A DNA stretch of 64,000 bases from Euborellia annulipes. Its lineage: Eukaryota > Arthropoda > Insecta > Dermaptera > Anisolabididae. The stretch is from contig JAKCPI010016990.1 of the NCBI GenBank assembly GCA_023213315.1, forward strand, positions 24,491 to 88,490, given 5' to 3'. The notes beneath the pieces are model-generated. The model was not told the origin of the DNA. It saw only the letters and a program-made list of their open reading frames with translations, and did no database searches. A program made the position numbers and the translations under genes. Below are positions 11,070-22,193 of the stretch, piece after piece (position 1 is the first letter of the stretch; each line of letters begins with the position of its first letter).

Positions 11070-11298
11070 CAGGGGCGTATATAGAAATTTTTTTCGGGAG
11101 GGGGGGCCCGAACTCAAAAATTTTTCTGCGGAAATTTTTTTTTTTAGGAAACTAAATTTTTTTCACAAGAAATTTTTTGCAGATCCAAAGTTTTCCATCG
11201 TGCGGAAAAATTTGTTGTGCTGATGTCTGTATATCTCTATATATGTATATATGTTTGGGAAATTTCGGGGGGGGGGGGCCCCCTTATATACGCCCCTG
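11070..11298. mobile_element. hAT-type MITE, CAGGGGCGTATATA family
   Basis: Ends CAGGGGCGTATATA / TATATACGCCCCTG. Identical flanks ACTGAACT at 11062-11069 and 11299-11306. It lies 250 bases upstream of the qvr promoter candidate. Confidence 0.85.
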
Positions 11299-11556
11299 AC
11301 TGAACTATAATATAGATATAGGGTTATAATATTTAAAACATTTTATTAGAATAATAACTCCATGTAATTTAATAGGGATGTTGCATCTACTTCTTAATCA
11401 AATAAATGATATAATTGGATTATTATTAGCTACTCGCGAATCATCACAATTCTTCTATTGGCCTAAAATTTTATCTTGGATAATTGTTGATATTAACTAT
11501 CAGCGGGAGTTGAGGGGTTCGTCATCAGCATGACCGCCGACCGGCATCTTTCAGCC

Positions 11557-11593
11557 ATAAATTCCCGATCCTCTCTTCTGGGTCAGTTCAGTC
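11557..11593 (+). promoter_or_regulatory. candidate core promoter of qvr (TATA-like box and initiator)
   Basis: ATAAATT at 11557-11563 lies 28 bases before the A of an arthropod initiator, TCAGTT, at 11583-11588. A second initiator, TCAGTC, overlaps at 11588-11593. This is canonical TATA-Inr spacing and would give a 5' UTR of about 45 bases before the ATG at 11630. It is inferred from motifs only. Confidence 0.45.
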
Positions 11594-11629
11594 TTGGGTC
11601 TTCTTGCGATCGCATCGCTCTCAACAGCC

Positions 11630-11657
11630 ATGAAGTCTTGTATCTTTATAATTGCAT
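11630..11657 (+). CDS. qvr: qvr coding exon 1 (start of signal peptide)
   Basis: This exon encodes MKSCIFIIA plus one base, then the donor gttagt at 11658. The ATG follows caacagcc, a good initiation context. Its phase (1) matches exon 2 exactly, and together they give one uninterrupted hydrophobic signal sequence. The assignment is by phase and function rather than direct homology, because signal peptides diverge. A promoter-like TATA/initiator pair lies 45-70 bases upstream. Confidence 0.75.
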
Positions 11658-14600
11658 GTTAGTTTATTTTCTTTTTTTCTTCTATTGATAGTGTCAAGTG
11701 ATTGTGTGTTGATTCTTAAGGCCAGTCAACCTTTTTTTTTTTTTTAATTTTACTTTAGTATTGAAGAGGGTGAGTTTACAAAAACGTGGGATTAACTAGA
11801 ATTAAAATCCAAAAAATATATAATTATTTTTTTTTAATTTTAGGTGGTTAAACTCTAATCATAACCATCCCCCCCCCCTTGCGCTAATACGTTCGATTTA
11901 TCTTATTTTTTTCATTTGTATTTTTATCCCAAAAACTAATTATATTTATTAATTTTAAAAATTTTTGTTTAAGACATTTCGTGAAGGCTTATTTGGATCT
12001 TAATATTAATTTAAATTGTCTCTTATTTTATTGAAGGGTAGTCATTAGTTCCACGTTAATTTCGAAAAATAATTATGCAAGAATTTAATTTTTTATTGAT
12101 TTCCTGCACTTAGATTTATTTTAATTGAATGGATGATACATATTTTATATTTAGATTAATTATATCAATCAATACTATATAAAAAATCAATAAAAATTTA
12201 CTGGCACAGTAGAAATTTATATTAATCAATATATATATATATATAATTGTCAAACCATCCATACCAAAATATCTCAGCATCTATAAGAGCAGGAGTCATG
12301 AAATTTTTTTACTTTCTCTTCCCTCTATATATGTTAATATAAACTTATATAGAGAGAAAGTATTGGAATTCGATGTCGAGATTTTGACGGATATACACGT
12401 TTTGAGGTCCCCTGAATAAAAAAAAAGTGATTTTCGCGACATGGCCCGGCTCTGTGTGGGTGTGTCAGTCAGTATGTCTGTGAACAAAATTTCTCAAGAA
12501 CGAAAAGAGCTTGGAAGTTGAAATTTTATATTTAAGTTATGCACCTCCCTGGGGCGTGAAAATAAGCTTTTAAACAAAATCGGCCATAGCCATTAGTACT
12601 AGTACTTTACTAATGTACTTTTTCAGATTTTTTTTTTCGATTTTCTCAAAATTCGCTCCAACAATTTTGATTAAAATTCAATTATTTTTTAGATGCTCTT
12701 TAGAATGTATATTCTCATTTTGCCATAGGAAAGATAGGAGAAATGGTTGCCATGGTAACAGAATATAAATATTTTCCCATATAAATTTTACATCTTGGAA
12801 ATCGAATGTACCATACTGAACTAAATACACATATCGACACAAAAAATCTGGGGTGAAAGCACAGAACCCAACTTTCGAATACCGAAGGTAAGAGAAAGTT
12901 TTGTGCTGTGCGACCGTTCCGAGGTCGCAGCGGTATCCCCACTATTCGTGGTTATCTAAAAACGCTTGACCAAATAATCTATATAATCTAGTAGAAATAT
13001 AAAAGGTCGAGCAGCTATGTTTATTTCTTTATTAAAGAACCCACAGCGAAGTCGCCTATGCGACCATTTTCATGGCTAGAGTTGAGTCAATAGAAAAACC
13101 TCTTTCTTAAGTTCATTGACAAACATTTCATAAAATTCAATACGATCTATCAGATATAATGCATTCAGCGGCAATGTCAACATAATGACTTGAGTGCTTG
13201 GCCTCTAGTAATTTCTTTCTGGCCTTTTTTTGTAAGTTCATTGTTTTGTTATTTTTATAAGTCCTTTTCTAAAAAAGAAACATAACTTGGCACCTTCTAA
13301 AGAGATAAGGAAAAAAATAAATAACATCCATGTCTTTGTTGGTATTCTTAATAAACGAAACAATTTTTTTCATGATCCACTCAATTTCATTTGAATTTTT
13401 AAATAGAAAAATTTAATCTAATAAAATGACAACGTTAATGAATATAAATTGCTTTTATTTAGAAAAAGGATGTGAAAAAATAAATAAATTTCTAGAATAC
13501 ATCATCAAATTATTTTATTCATTCTTTCATTAATCTTATTATGAATTCGTTTAGAGTATAATTTTTTAATAATTAGTCAAAACAAGTTAAATAGTTATAA
13601 TTTCAATGTTTTTTAACACTATTATTATTTATACAAATTGATTTATAGCAAATTAATAGAATAAATTTGTGTCACCTAGGACGGGAAGCAAACCTCTGAC
13701 CCCCAGCACAAGAAGCGATACTTCTACATTTGTGCTAAGGCCCGGGGTTAGAGTTGGGATCAAAAAATTTTATGTTTCAGTGATGGTCAACTGTCTTTGT
13801 GTCTCTAGTAGCATCCCATGTAAGCCATGTAAGTTGAAAAAGATGGGCTTTTGGGAAATACATACTGCTAACTGTTGACTAACATTAGGCCTCCTCAAAT
13901 GATTGATTTGATTTCACAAAATATTGAATACTAATTTTATAAAAACTATCTAGTTTTCGATTGAGGATTTGGACTGTTTTTTTTTTTTTAAGACCAATAC
14001 CATTATTATCTTCATTCGGATGAAGAAAAGGAGTTAAGAATTTTACTAGCATATAATTTCCAAGAAATAAATAAGGTGAAACGAAAGTAAATCTGATATC
14101 TTAAGAACAGGATAAATTTTCAGCCGACCAAAACAAAAAATAACATAAACGTTATAGTTGCGTTATAATACGAGGGGAGTTTAATAAGAAATCAACACTC
14201 AGGGGAGTCCGATGTTTCTGCAGATAAGTTCTGAAACAGACATTGTTTTATTCAGCATTCAAATATACCATGTTACTCCCCAAACTTTTAGCTATACAAC
14301 AGCATTTTTCAACAAATTCAATGCTACGGCTTTAAGCCACTTTGAAATGGCTGCACGGTACCATTCCACTGGTTGATGTCTGAGCCATCGTCGTAATGCG
14401 GATTGCGTTCTTCATTGGGCCAAACAGATCCGACGGTGGCTGGGGTGGATGAGGAAGAACAATCCACAAGTCTTCGCGCCCGAGAGGAGGAATTCATGAA
14501 ACTTCAGTGAACTGTTCTTCCTCATCCACCCTATTTCGCACCTTCGGATCTGTTTGGCCCATTGAAGAACGCACTACACGTATGATGAAGCAGTTATTGA

Positions 14601-17600
14601 TGCAGCACCATGTTGGCTCCGACATCAACAAGTGGAATGGTACCGTGCAGGCATTTCAAGATGGCGTAAAGCCGTAGCATTGAATGGAGACTAAGTTGAA
14701 AAATACTGTTGTGTAGCTAAAAGTTTGGGGAATATCATGATATATTTGAATGCTGAATAAAAATGTGTTGCATTACTTATTGAACTCCCCTCGTATACTA
14801 ATGAATTTAACATGCAAACAGTTTGTGTCTTGCGAAAATCCTTGGAAAATTTAATATTTAACACGAATGTGTTTATTAAAGCTTTTGTGGTTTGTATTAT
14901 TATTATTATTATGAAAGTTTTTAATTATAGACCATATTTTGTATTAATTATTGATTAAAAATATAAATACTGTTTCGACTGCTTATTCTGCAGTCGTTTT
15001 CAAGTACTGTACAGTGAGAGACAATATTAATTCTCCCTCATGCGTTTTCTACTTGTGATTATTTCATTGTTTTTATAAAAGAAAATGAAAATCTTTATTG
15101 GAAATTTTCTAGGTTTGAATCATGAAAGTTTCCATTAAAAAATATATATTTTTTTAAAAACAATGAAATATTCACACGTAGAAAACGCATGGGTGGGACT
15201 GATATTGACCCTCACTGTACACTTGCCCCGGCTCAAGTGAAATAACCTCTAAGGGAATGTTACGTCCTGGTCCCCCATAGGCTTGAGTCAAGTGAAATAA
15301 CCTCTAAGGGATCAGGACGTAACGGTCCCTTAGAGACTTGAAAACGACTGCAAAATAAGCACTCGAAACGTTGTACAGTATTTATATTTTTAATAAATAA
15401 TTAATAAAACGAAATTGTCTATAATTTTCTCATTCTGTTTTGGGGATGCTTTTACTTACTCAATATATACACTTTTTAACTCAAAACAACTTAAAGATAT
15501 TTAAAAAGAGGTTTATTACTAAAGGTATGATTAATTGGTTGTGTTTTAATCCTTTCAAACTCTTCCTCAAAGTCATTGCTTTCTTTCTCTGTCTATTTTT
15601 GCTTTAATTTTCTAGGCAATCGATGGTTGGTGATTTCTTTTTTGCTTTTTGGGGCTTACTAATGCTATATATGTTTGTGTATGTCCTGCAGTGATAATCC
15701 TGGCGGCAGTCTCGCTTTCCGAAGAGGAGTGTCAAAGTGAGTAGAACCCTTCTTTGGGTCTCTTTGTCCTTTTCTGGATCTTTTATCTGTTTAGGGCCTT
15801 CGAGCACCCAAAAAAAAAAAAATAAATAAAAAATAAACACGCATGTTCAAATTCTTCTTCAGTGCAACTGCTTCAAAATCTTCGTCCTCTTCCTTCAATT
15901 TTTTTTAAATAAAAATAAAAATAGGTTCCAGACTGTAAACTCCATGTTTTAAAATTGCTAGAAACTGAATAATTTATTAAATGACGCGAAAAAGGAAAAT
16001 AGTTTTTAGTGGAAATGTCAATTGTAAAAAAAAGACAAATTAGGTGAAATTTGCAAAGTCACAAAATTTCGATAAAAAATTGTTTTGATCTTTTAAGACT
16101 GACTCTTCAGTTACGTCGTTCATGGGCGTAACTAGGGGGGTCCCATTCCCCTAGAAGGCTCCCCCCCCAAGAAAAAATATAGTGCCCCCCACCCCAGCGA
16201 GGCTGGCTGGGTCCATGGGCCCCTCCAGCCAAATTCTCTAGTTACGCCCATGGTAACCATGGGTGTTAAACGACAAAAGTTCCTGTGACCCTAAAAATCT
16301 AAGCACATCTCTGATTTTTGACAACTTAAGCAGCGACACGGGGTGATAAATCTAAAAAGGTTCCAATGTCAAATGCAAAAATCAAATACCTGGATAAGGG
16401 AAAACTCTTTCAGTATGTTTCCAAATTAACTACTTTATGAATACATGACCGAAGAGCAAGATATAAAAAAATAATAATAAAAATTAATTCTTAAAAAAAA
16501 AAAAACATTTCAAATAAATGTAAACCATCCACTAAATAAATAACAAATTCCTTTCACTCTATATAGTTGTTGTTGTTGTTGTTAGTATTATTTGTATTTT
16601 AATGCATTAAATTTAAATTAGCTCTACATGTATTGTTCTTTATTCAGATATCAAATTGCATGAAATAAAAAAATGGAAAATTAAATTCTTAAAATTAATT
16701 TAAAACTAACACATATTAATCTAATAAAATAAAATAACAAATTAATGAAATTAAAAATTGCATGAAATCTTGATGTTGTCTGGTGAGTATGTCTGTTGAC
16801 ACAAAATAGGAAATTTTTTTTTCTCTTTAATTTTGAAATCCACAAAATGTTTGGAGTGAAGAATCTCAAATTTCTTCTCCGCCTTCTCTCTCTCTATCTC
16901 TCTTCCAATTCTTCAAAAGCAATGCTTTGCATGTTTGTTGCTTTAATGAAGTAATGATGTTTGTAAATGGTCATCTCATTAACTGTGCATCTCCAAGCAT
17001 TTTTTCAGGAGGTGTTTGGATGTATAATCTGTATGTATTACTTCAATCGCATATTTTTATTATGAATATTAAAAATATGTGTTACACTTACACTTGTTTG
17101 TTGTTATCAAAAGCATTAGAAAACATTTTTAGAAAAATGTATAAATGCTTCTGAAAACGGCGGGAATGCAAAAATTTTTAATAAGATCCATTTAAATTAA
17201 AAATGAATCTATTTTTATGAAATTATCTAAAATCCAATTATCCCATATTTTTATTTATTCACTCATATATGTAATGGGGAAAGTGAAAAGGGACCTCTTG
17301 TCGGGAATTTCTCAAAGTGAGTTATTGATATTGTTGTAAGGTCTCTTTGCACAGTGTTGTCTGTTCATTCTCAGAAACTATTTGAGGATGAGTGGGTGTT
17401 TTTTGCAGTAAGAGGGTGTTGTAATTTTTTAATTTATATTTATTATATTAATATACAGTCTGATACTTCGGAGGTTGAGAGAGAGAATGATCTCGCCCGG
17501 GAGTGGGGGTGGCCTTTTATGCCTTCTTCCAGACAGTAATCCCCCATTCCCAGGGGATCAGACACACGTGTAACGATTCCATTTGCAGAATTGCGCTTTT

Positions 17601-18200
17601 CTGTGAGAACATACATGTGTGTTTTGTTCAATCAATTGTATCTCAAATTTTGCCATCGAATGAGTTGAATAAATAGAGCTTTAGATTCCATACATATCAA
17701 ATTTTGTATCTCATCTCTCACTCTGCAATATGACTCATGCTTCCTTTGAGCTCACAAAAATGGGGATGGTTATATTCGTAGAGGATAATTTCCTGAATCA
17801 TTTTGAAGACCAATATCTCAAAAACTAAAAAAGTTACAGCTTTCAAAGTTATAGAAATAAAAAGGATTTTGAGCAAAACGCATTTAAACACAATGAAGAA
17901 CTATTTAAGGTTACTAAATCGATTATTTTGTAATATTCATCGGATTCTCTTCGATAAAATTACCGAAATATTGAAGAATTGTATTTAATCGAAACCCAAA
18001 AATCGATATTTTTTGACCTAATTCGACTAAAACGCCCGTAACGATAATTTTACTTCACCGACAAGAGGTCCCGCATCACATATATGTATTTGTATTTTTA
18101 TTTTATTTTATTTTGAAAAAAAAAAAAAAACACTTTTCCCATTCACACAGTCTTTTCGTCAACTTAGGCCATATAAGACTTTACGATAACCGTTATTATG

Positions 18201-18234
<34 letters not shown>

Positions 18235-21200
18235 GACCAGGCATTCTTATTTAAGCCATTTGGTATCCAAATGGCTTTAAAAAAATCATCGGATTGCCTG
18301 GGATCCGAACCCCCGACCCTTGGTATACAAGGCAGGCGCCCTACCAACTACGCCAAGCCCGGGAGCGTATTTTTATTTATATTTATTGTTCATATCACTT
18401 GTATATTCTTATCTTTACCTTCTTAGCTATCTTCTCTATCTCTATGCAATGTCTACTCTACATTTCCCATCCCCTAATTTGTGCCTAACCACCCCCAGAT
18501 TGGGTCCTATTAATTTGGTTTTCTTTATTTTTATTTAAGATTGCGCCACAAACTAGATTTTAGTATTGAATAATAGGTAGATATTAAGATTGCTTTCAGT
18601 CCATCCTCGGTCATATTAAATGTTGAATAGAATTTATAAAGTTAGATTCCTAAAAAGAAATTGGAGCTTTTCCCAGAGGATTCTCCGTTTTTCTTTTTGC
18701 CTTGGATCTCATTAGAAGTTTCTGCACTCTCGGCAATTAGAGAGCTACTTCAATATCTCACCCAGCCAAGTTGCCTCTGCTAAATAGCACCGGGCGATGT
18801 TGCACACATTCAATGAAATCAACTTAAAAAATATGATCAAATTAAAAAAAAAAAAGAACATAACGATTTAAAAAAAATATTATAGAGAATTCTTATAAAT
18901 AATATTATAATTCAAAGTTTTATCCTTATTACTTTGGAATGATTTTAATGGATGTAAACGGATGATAAAATTTTTCAAAAAAATGTATAAACTATTTTTG
19001 TAAAATTCTTTCTCCTAGAATCCTAACAACTCTTCAGACCAATGAATTCATACAAATTGGTCACCTCTATAGAAAATCTAAAACCCAATCCTCATGTTGA
19101 TTGTTTACCTTGGCAATAGAACAATTTATTGAATACAGTAGAGTCTTGTTAATCCGGACTTCGATACTCGCGGCTAATCCGGTGTTGAAAAAGCCACTTT
19201 TTCAGAAAAAAAAAATTAATTTAAGAAAACAGTGTCATAGATTTGTAAGATTAAATTTTTGTATTATATTAAATGTTTCGGGTAATCCGGCCCAGTCCCG
19301 TGTAGGCCGGATTAGCAAGACTACTATATTATATTTTCTTCAAGCTTACTATAATATTTAATTAAATATTTTCTAATTCATTCACCATGAAAGAAATATA
19401 ATTTTGTCCTGAAAATTTAATCATCCTTTATATTAAAATTTGAATATAATTAAAAATTTCAGATTTAAATCAATAATTTAAGATGATATAGATTTATTAT
19501 AAATGCAATAGTATCGCTTCACATGTTGTCTGATTCTCCAGCACGTTCCATCTACTGCTACGAGTGCGATTCCTGGACAGATCACCGATGCAAAGACCCT
19601 TTCAATTACACTGCTCTTCCTCGAGATCAACCACCTCTGATGACTTGTAATGGATGCTGTGTTAAAATGGTGCGCAACGCTAGATCACGTAAGTCTTTTA
19701 AAAATATTAAAGGCCAGCGCACACTTGGGCGACGCGACAGTTTTGTGAGCTAGCACACTTGGGCGACGTTTTTCTTTTTTTTTTATTTATATAAATTTTT
19801 TAATTTATTTTTCAATTTTATTTAAGTCAATAAGAACTAGATCTAAAAATGTCTCGGACGGGGTCCGATGCCGGAAGTTTTTTTTATTAATTATTAAATG
19901 ATATGGCCCTATTTTCCTCTTGGAATCTATGTAAACTCGCAGTGAAAAAAAACTGTCGCGTCGCCTTAATTTATAGTAAAATGAAAAATATAAAAATATT
20001 TAATTGCGCCCTTGATTCCAAAAAGGCTGCGGCCCCTCTTGATACAAAATATAGTTCAGTGGAACCTCGCTTAACGAGCATAAGCGTTCCAGAATCATAT
20101 ACTCGTAAAGCGAAACACTCGTTATGCGAAACAATAACATTCTCCCCATAGAGCTGTGCCCCCATAACACAATCTGATGTTACTTCCGCACAATCCGGAA
20201 CTTCCCCTCTCCTCGTCACTCGTTAAGCAAGTCATTCTTTTACAATTTGTTTTGCTCGATTTTCTACTGTATATTTTTCTTTATCAATACTCACTATCCC
20301 TTCTTTGGGTATTCAAATCACAATTCAAACCTTCGTAATTAGATTTACAATATTAATGACAATTGTGGCGTATAGCCTCTTACACACAAACATTATATCG
20401 ACCAAAAGTTGTCTTTTATTTGAATTCCTCTTTAAAAATTTTATTTTGTTAGAATATTTGAAATTTTCTATGGGGGGGGGGGGGGGGTAAATTTTCTCTG
20501 ACTAAGAATTCAAGCAAGCGATGTTAAAATATATCCTCATCGAAATATTCTTCACAAATTAAAAAAAAAATAAAAGCAAAGATAAAAGTTCAAATTAAAA
20601 AGTGATCAAACTGATTTTTGTTTATAAATAAAAATAAATTGGAGAACATTTATTTGTAAACTTCCTAATCTCTTATTTAACTAATATCTAGAATCATCTT
20701 ATCAACAAATCCTGTTTGTTAATAATGCGATTTTTGACCCAAAATTTCATGAAAATAAATATTTCTTTATATATTCCGAGATATTATTATATATTCAAAA
20801 AAGAATTTGAAGTATAAAAATTCGATATCACTTATCAATATTCTAATGTATATGTCTGCTAGACACTTGGCACATATAAACAACCTAGACAATGATTCTA
20901 AAAATAAATTTTTGTTTATTATTGGTTGCGCCATCATTTCGAAATATTGCCATATCTTGTAAATAAATTTCAAACATTTTATAATAAACTCCCTCAGATA
21001 TCTAAAGTATTACCGGTTATTTACTGGCGAGGATATTTACCCCCCCCCCCCCCACCCGCCCTTTATATATACACAATAATCTAGATTTAAAGGTAGATCG
21101 AAAGGTGTTGCAAAAATCTGGTGTGGCGGTCGTACAGTACACAACTTGCTCTTACCATTCGGCAAGAAAGTTGTTTACCGTGCTTGTCACACCAGATTTT

Positions 21201-22079
21201 TTGTGTCCACCGATATTTTTTTTTTTATACCCTCACACTTTTTTCCCATTCACACTCACATTCACACACAAATACACACAGTCTTTTCGGCAACTTAGGC
21301 CATTTAAAACTTTTACGATACCCGTTATTTGTAAATCTATCTATTGGGGGTCCAGACATTCTTATTTGTTATCCAAATGGCTTAAATAAAATCATCAAAC
21401 TGCCTGGGATCCGAACCCGCGACCCTTGGTACACAAGGCAGGCGCTCTACCAACTACACCAAGCCCGAGAACCTCCGATATATTAGCATTCAAGATAATC
21501 AAATAGAGAGAAAGAATGAGCAAAGCAGCTAGTTTATATTTCAATTTATTAATAAACCAGGGCCGAGGTTTCGGTCAAAGATGGGACCATCTTCAGGGCC
21601 AGGTTATTGTCTGAAAATATATATAATCCCCGAACGCCGGCCCTGGTTTATTAATAAATTGAAATATAAACTAGCTGCTTTGCTCATTCTTTCTACCTAT
21701 TTGATTATCAACACTCAGCCTCCTTCAAAAGAATAATCTGAATTATGTTACTTCAAAAATTCCATTGAGATAAAATAATTTTATTTTATTCCGCCCGATT
21801 AAATAAATTTTTGAAAAATGATTTTGTTTTTGTTTTTTGCCTACAGAATACGAGAGCGTCCGACGGATGTGCACCTCTCAACTGATGATCAACCTATTTA
21901 TGGTCGATCACGTTTGCATGATGGAAAGTAGCGGCACGGGCCATATGTGTTTCTGCGAGGAGGACATGTGCAACAGTGCGCCCGCCCGCACCCTGCCCCC
22001 CGCCCCCGCGTTGCTGCTCCCTGCCGCCGCCGCCGCAGGCCTCGTTGCATATGCACTTCACTGCATGCCGCACCTCTAG
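11630..22079 (+). CDS. qvr: Quiver/Sleepless, Ly6 GPI-anchored protein (whole gene, 4 coding exons)
   Basis: Joining 11630-11657, 15692-15736, 19542-19688 and 21847-22079 gives 150 codons plus TAG. All three introns are phase 1 with GT-AG borders. Residues 1-19 are a hydrophobic signal peptide. The Ly6/uPAR three-finger domain runs from about 28 to 116, with cysteines at 30, 33, 41, 60, 63, 64, 82, 97, 108, 110 and 115 and the closing CN at 115-116. There is an N-glycosylation sequon at N46-Y-T. Residues 117-150 form a Pro/Ala-rich, hydrophobic tail consistent with GPI attachment near 116-118. The domain matches the strongly conserved arthropod Quiver protein, including the blocks [11 protein letters not shown] and [11 protein letters not shown]. 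In Drosophila, Sleepless/Quiver is a neuronal surface protein that regulates the Shaker potassium channel and nicotinic receptors and promotes sleep. Its length is close to the fly protein (about 158 aa). The introns (4.0, 3.8 and 2.2 kb) are filled with transposable elements. Confidence 0.93.
12311..12912 (+). mobile_element. hairpin-bounded repeat, right palindrome diverged
   Basis: Left hairpin (ACTTTCTCTTCCCTC...AGAGAGAAAGT), body and start of the right palindrome as in 56441-57126. The last part of the palindrome is replaced by unrelated sequence after GTGCTGTGCG. Confidence 0.7.
12913..14170. other. qvr intron 1, AT-rich
   Basis: No exon found. A SINE head fragment at 13675-13746 and a block at 12957 related to 8654 and 52805. 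Confidence 0.5.
13675..13746 (-). mobile_element. tRNA-like SINE head fragment
   Basis: On the minus strand CCCCGGGCCTTAGCAC (A-box side) and GGTTTGCTTCCCGTCC (B-box side). No body or tail recognised. Confidence 0.4.
14171..14793. mobile_element. mariner-derived fold-back element
   Basis: TA-flanked, with ends CGAGGGGAGTTTAATAAG / TTATTGAACTCCCCTCG. Both arms contain the same decayed mariner transposase tail in opposite orientation (a GTGGAATGGTACCGTGCAG block translating to WYRA-like sequence). It is a palindromised mariner end with no intact gene. Confidence 0.75.
14968..15010 (-). ncRNA. hammerhead-like motif
   Basis: On the minus strand CTTGAAAAC - GACTGC/AGAATAA/GCAGTC - GAAACAG. Stem II is perfect; the first core box is unusual. 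Mate at 15332-15380. Confidence 0.4.
15012..15217. mobile_element. Tc1-type MITE, CAGTGAGRGACAATATTA family
   Basis: TA-flanked. The TIR of about 55 bp begins CAGTGAGAGACAATATTA and includes CATGCGTTTTCTACTTGTG. Same family as 48000-48212. Confidence 0.75.
15332..15380 (+). ncRNA. hammerhead-like motif
   Basis: CTTGAAAAC - GACTGC/AAAATAA/GCACTC - GAAACGTT - GTACAGT. GAAACGTT is intact; stem II has one mismatch. Confidence 0.4.
15692..15736 (+). CDS. qvr: qvr coding exon 2 (end of signal peptide)
   Basis: A 45-nt exon between the acceptor tgtcctgcag and the donor gtgagtag. In phase 1 it encodes [15 protein letters not shown]: the rest of the hydrophobic core, the likely cleavage region after the AAVSLS segment, and an acidic stretch. 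Both ends are phase 1, as required to join exons 1 and 3. Confidence 0.8.
16121..16252. mobile_element. hAT-type MITE, CATGGGCGTAACTAG family
   Basis: Perfect 15-bp ends as in 428-607, shorter interior. No clear 8-bp duplication. In qvr intron 2. Confidence 0.7.
17264..18086. mobile_element. inverted-repeat element GGACCTCTTGTCGG in qvr intron 2
   Basis: Ends CATATATGTAATGGGGAAAG / complement CATATATGTGATGCGG, both reaching GGGACCTCTTGTCGG. A related half copy lies at 50319-50423. The centre contains a repeat (17450-17730) also found inverted at 46820-47090. Confidence 0.55.
18106..18364 (-). mobile_element. tRNA-derived SINE in qvr intron 2
   Basis: Minus orientation, with a (TA)n expansion in the body. 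Flanks GTATTTTTATTT on both sides. The B-box region CCGAACCCCCGACCC and the A-box region CTACCAACTACGCCA are recognisable. Confidence 0.85.
19136..19326. mobile_element. pogo/Tigger-like MITE in qvr intron 2
   Basis: TA-flanked. Left end CAGTAGAGTCTTGTTAATCC, right end complement AGTAGTCTTGCTAATCCGG. The TIR type is known from pogo/Tigger elements. Confidence 0.6.
19542..19688 (+). CDS. qvr: qvr coding exon 3 (first half of Ly6 domain)
   Basis: Acceptor gattctccag, donor gtaagtct. It encodes residues 25-73, including the first seven Ly6 cysteines and the NYT sequon, and is nearly identical to insect Quiver over the whole exon. A pogo-like element lies 216 bases upstream. An apparent TTAA-flanked element begins 22 bases downstream of the donor. 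Confidence 0.96.
19711..19965. mobile_element. TTAA-flanked inverted-repeat element next to qvr exon 3
   Basis: TTAA on both sides; GGCGACGCGACAGTTTT near the left end and its complement at the right end. It begins 22 bases after the exon 3 donor site. Confidence 0.45.
20057..20269. mobile_element. pogo/Tigger-like MITE in qvr intron 3
   Basis: Left end CAGTGGAACCTCGCTTAACG, right end ...ATTTTCTACTG followed by TA. Several ACTCGTTA/CGTAAAGCG motifs inside. Confidence 0.5.
21113..21202. repeat. solo right-end palindrome of the hairpin-bounded family
   Basis: AAAATCTGGTGTGGCGGTCG...CTTGTCACACCAGATTTT, in intron 3 of qvr. A SINE tail begins about ten bases after it. Confidence 0.65.
21213..21474 (-). 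mobile_element. tRNA-derived SINE in qvr intron 3
   Basis: Minus orientation. Tail (CACACT)n, body AGTCTTTTCGGCAACTTAGG, head CCGAACCCGCGACCC to CACCAAGCCCGAG. Confidence 0.85.
21494..21709. mobile_element. fold-back element with hammerhead motif in qvr intron 3
   Basis: Arms GATAATCAAATAGAGAGAAA... / ...TTCTACCTATTTGATTATC. The arms GCAAAGCAGCTAGTTTATAT and CAATTTATTAATAAACCAGG are perfect inverted repeats. It ends about 140 bases before exon 4. Confidence 0.65.
21555..21604 (-). ncRNA. hammerhead-ribozyme motif in qvr intron 3
   Basis: On the minus strand AACCTGGCC - CTGAAGA - T - GGTC/CCATCTTT/GACC - GAAACCTC - GGCCCTGGTT. Core intact, stem II 4/4, stem I extended. The cleavage box reads CTC instead of GTC. 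The mate at 21628-21650 is heavily degraded. Confidence 0.5.
21847..22079 (+). CDS. qvr: qvr coding exon 4 (second half of Ly6 domain and GPI tail)
   Basis: Acceptor tttttgcctacag; stop TAG at 22077-22079. It encodes residues 74-150. Residues 74-117 are near-identical to insect Quiver, with RRMCTSQL, a conserved [11 protein letters not shown] block and the CFC...CN ending. The last 33 residues are diverged and GC-rich (Pro/Ala, then a hydrophobic stretch), as expected of a GPI signal. The opposite-strand open frames here are shadows of this exon. Confidence 0.96.
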
Positions 22080-22193
22080 AACTCCAGAATAGTCCAAACA
22101 CACTACTACTTACTATTTACTTACTACTACTTACGTTATTATTATTATTATTATTATCATTATTTTTTATACTAATATATATAAATTATATGA

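Larger units (their letters stand above)
14922..15430. mobile_element. fold-back element with hammerhead-like motifs, interrupted by a Tc1-type element
   Basis: Arms TTAATTATTGATTAAAAATA... / ...TTTTTAATAAATAATTAA flank inverted GAAAACGACTGC boxes. The element 15012-15217 sits inside, followed by a short direct duplication of AAGTGAAATAACCTCTAAGG. Confidence 0.55.

Noticed and set aside
13669..13878. Open frame starting MSPRTGS
   Set aside because: Its first third is the complement of a tRNA-like SINE head; the rest lacks coding character.
21894..22103. Minus-strand open frames opposite qvr exon 4
   Set aside because: Shadows of the GC-rich GPI-tail coding sequence; the plus frame is clearly the conserved one.
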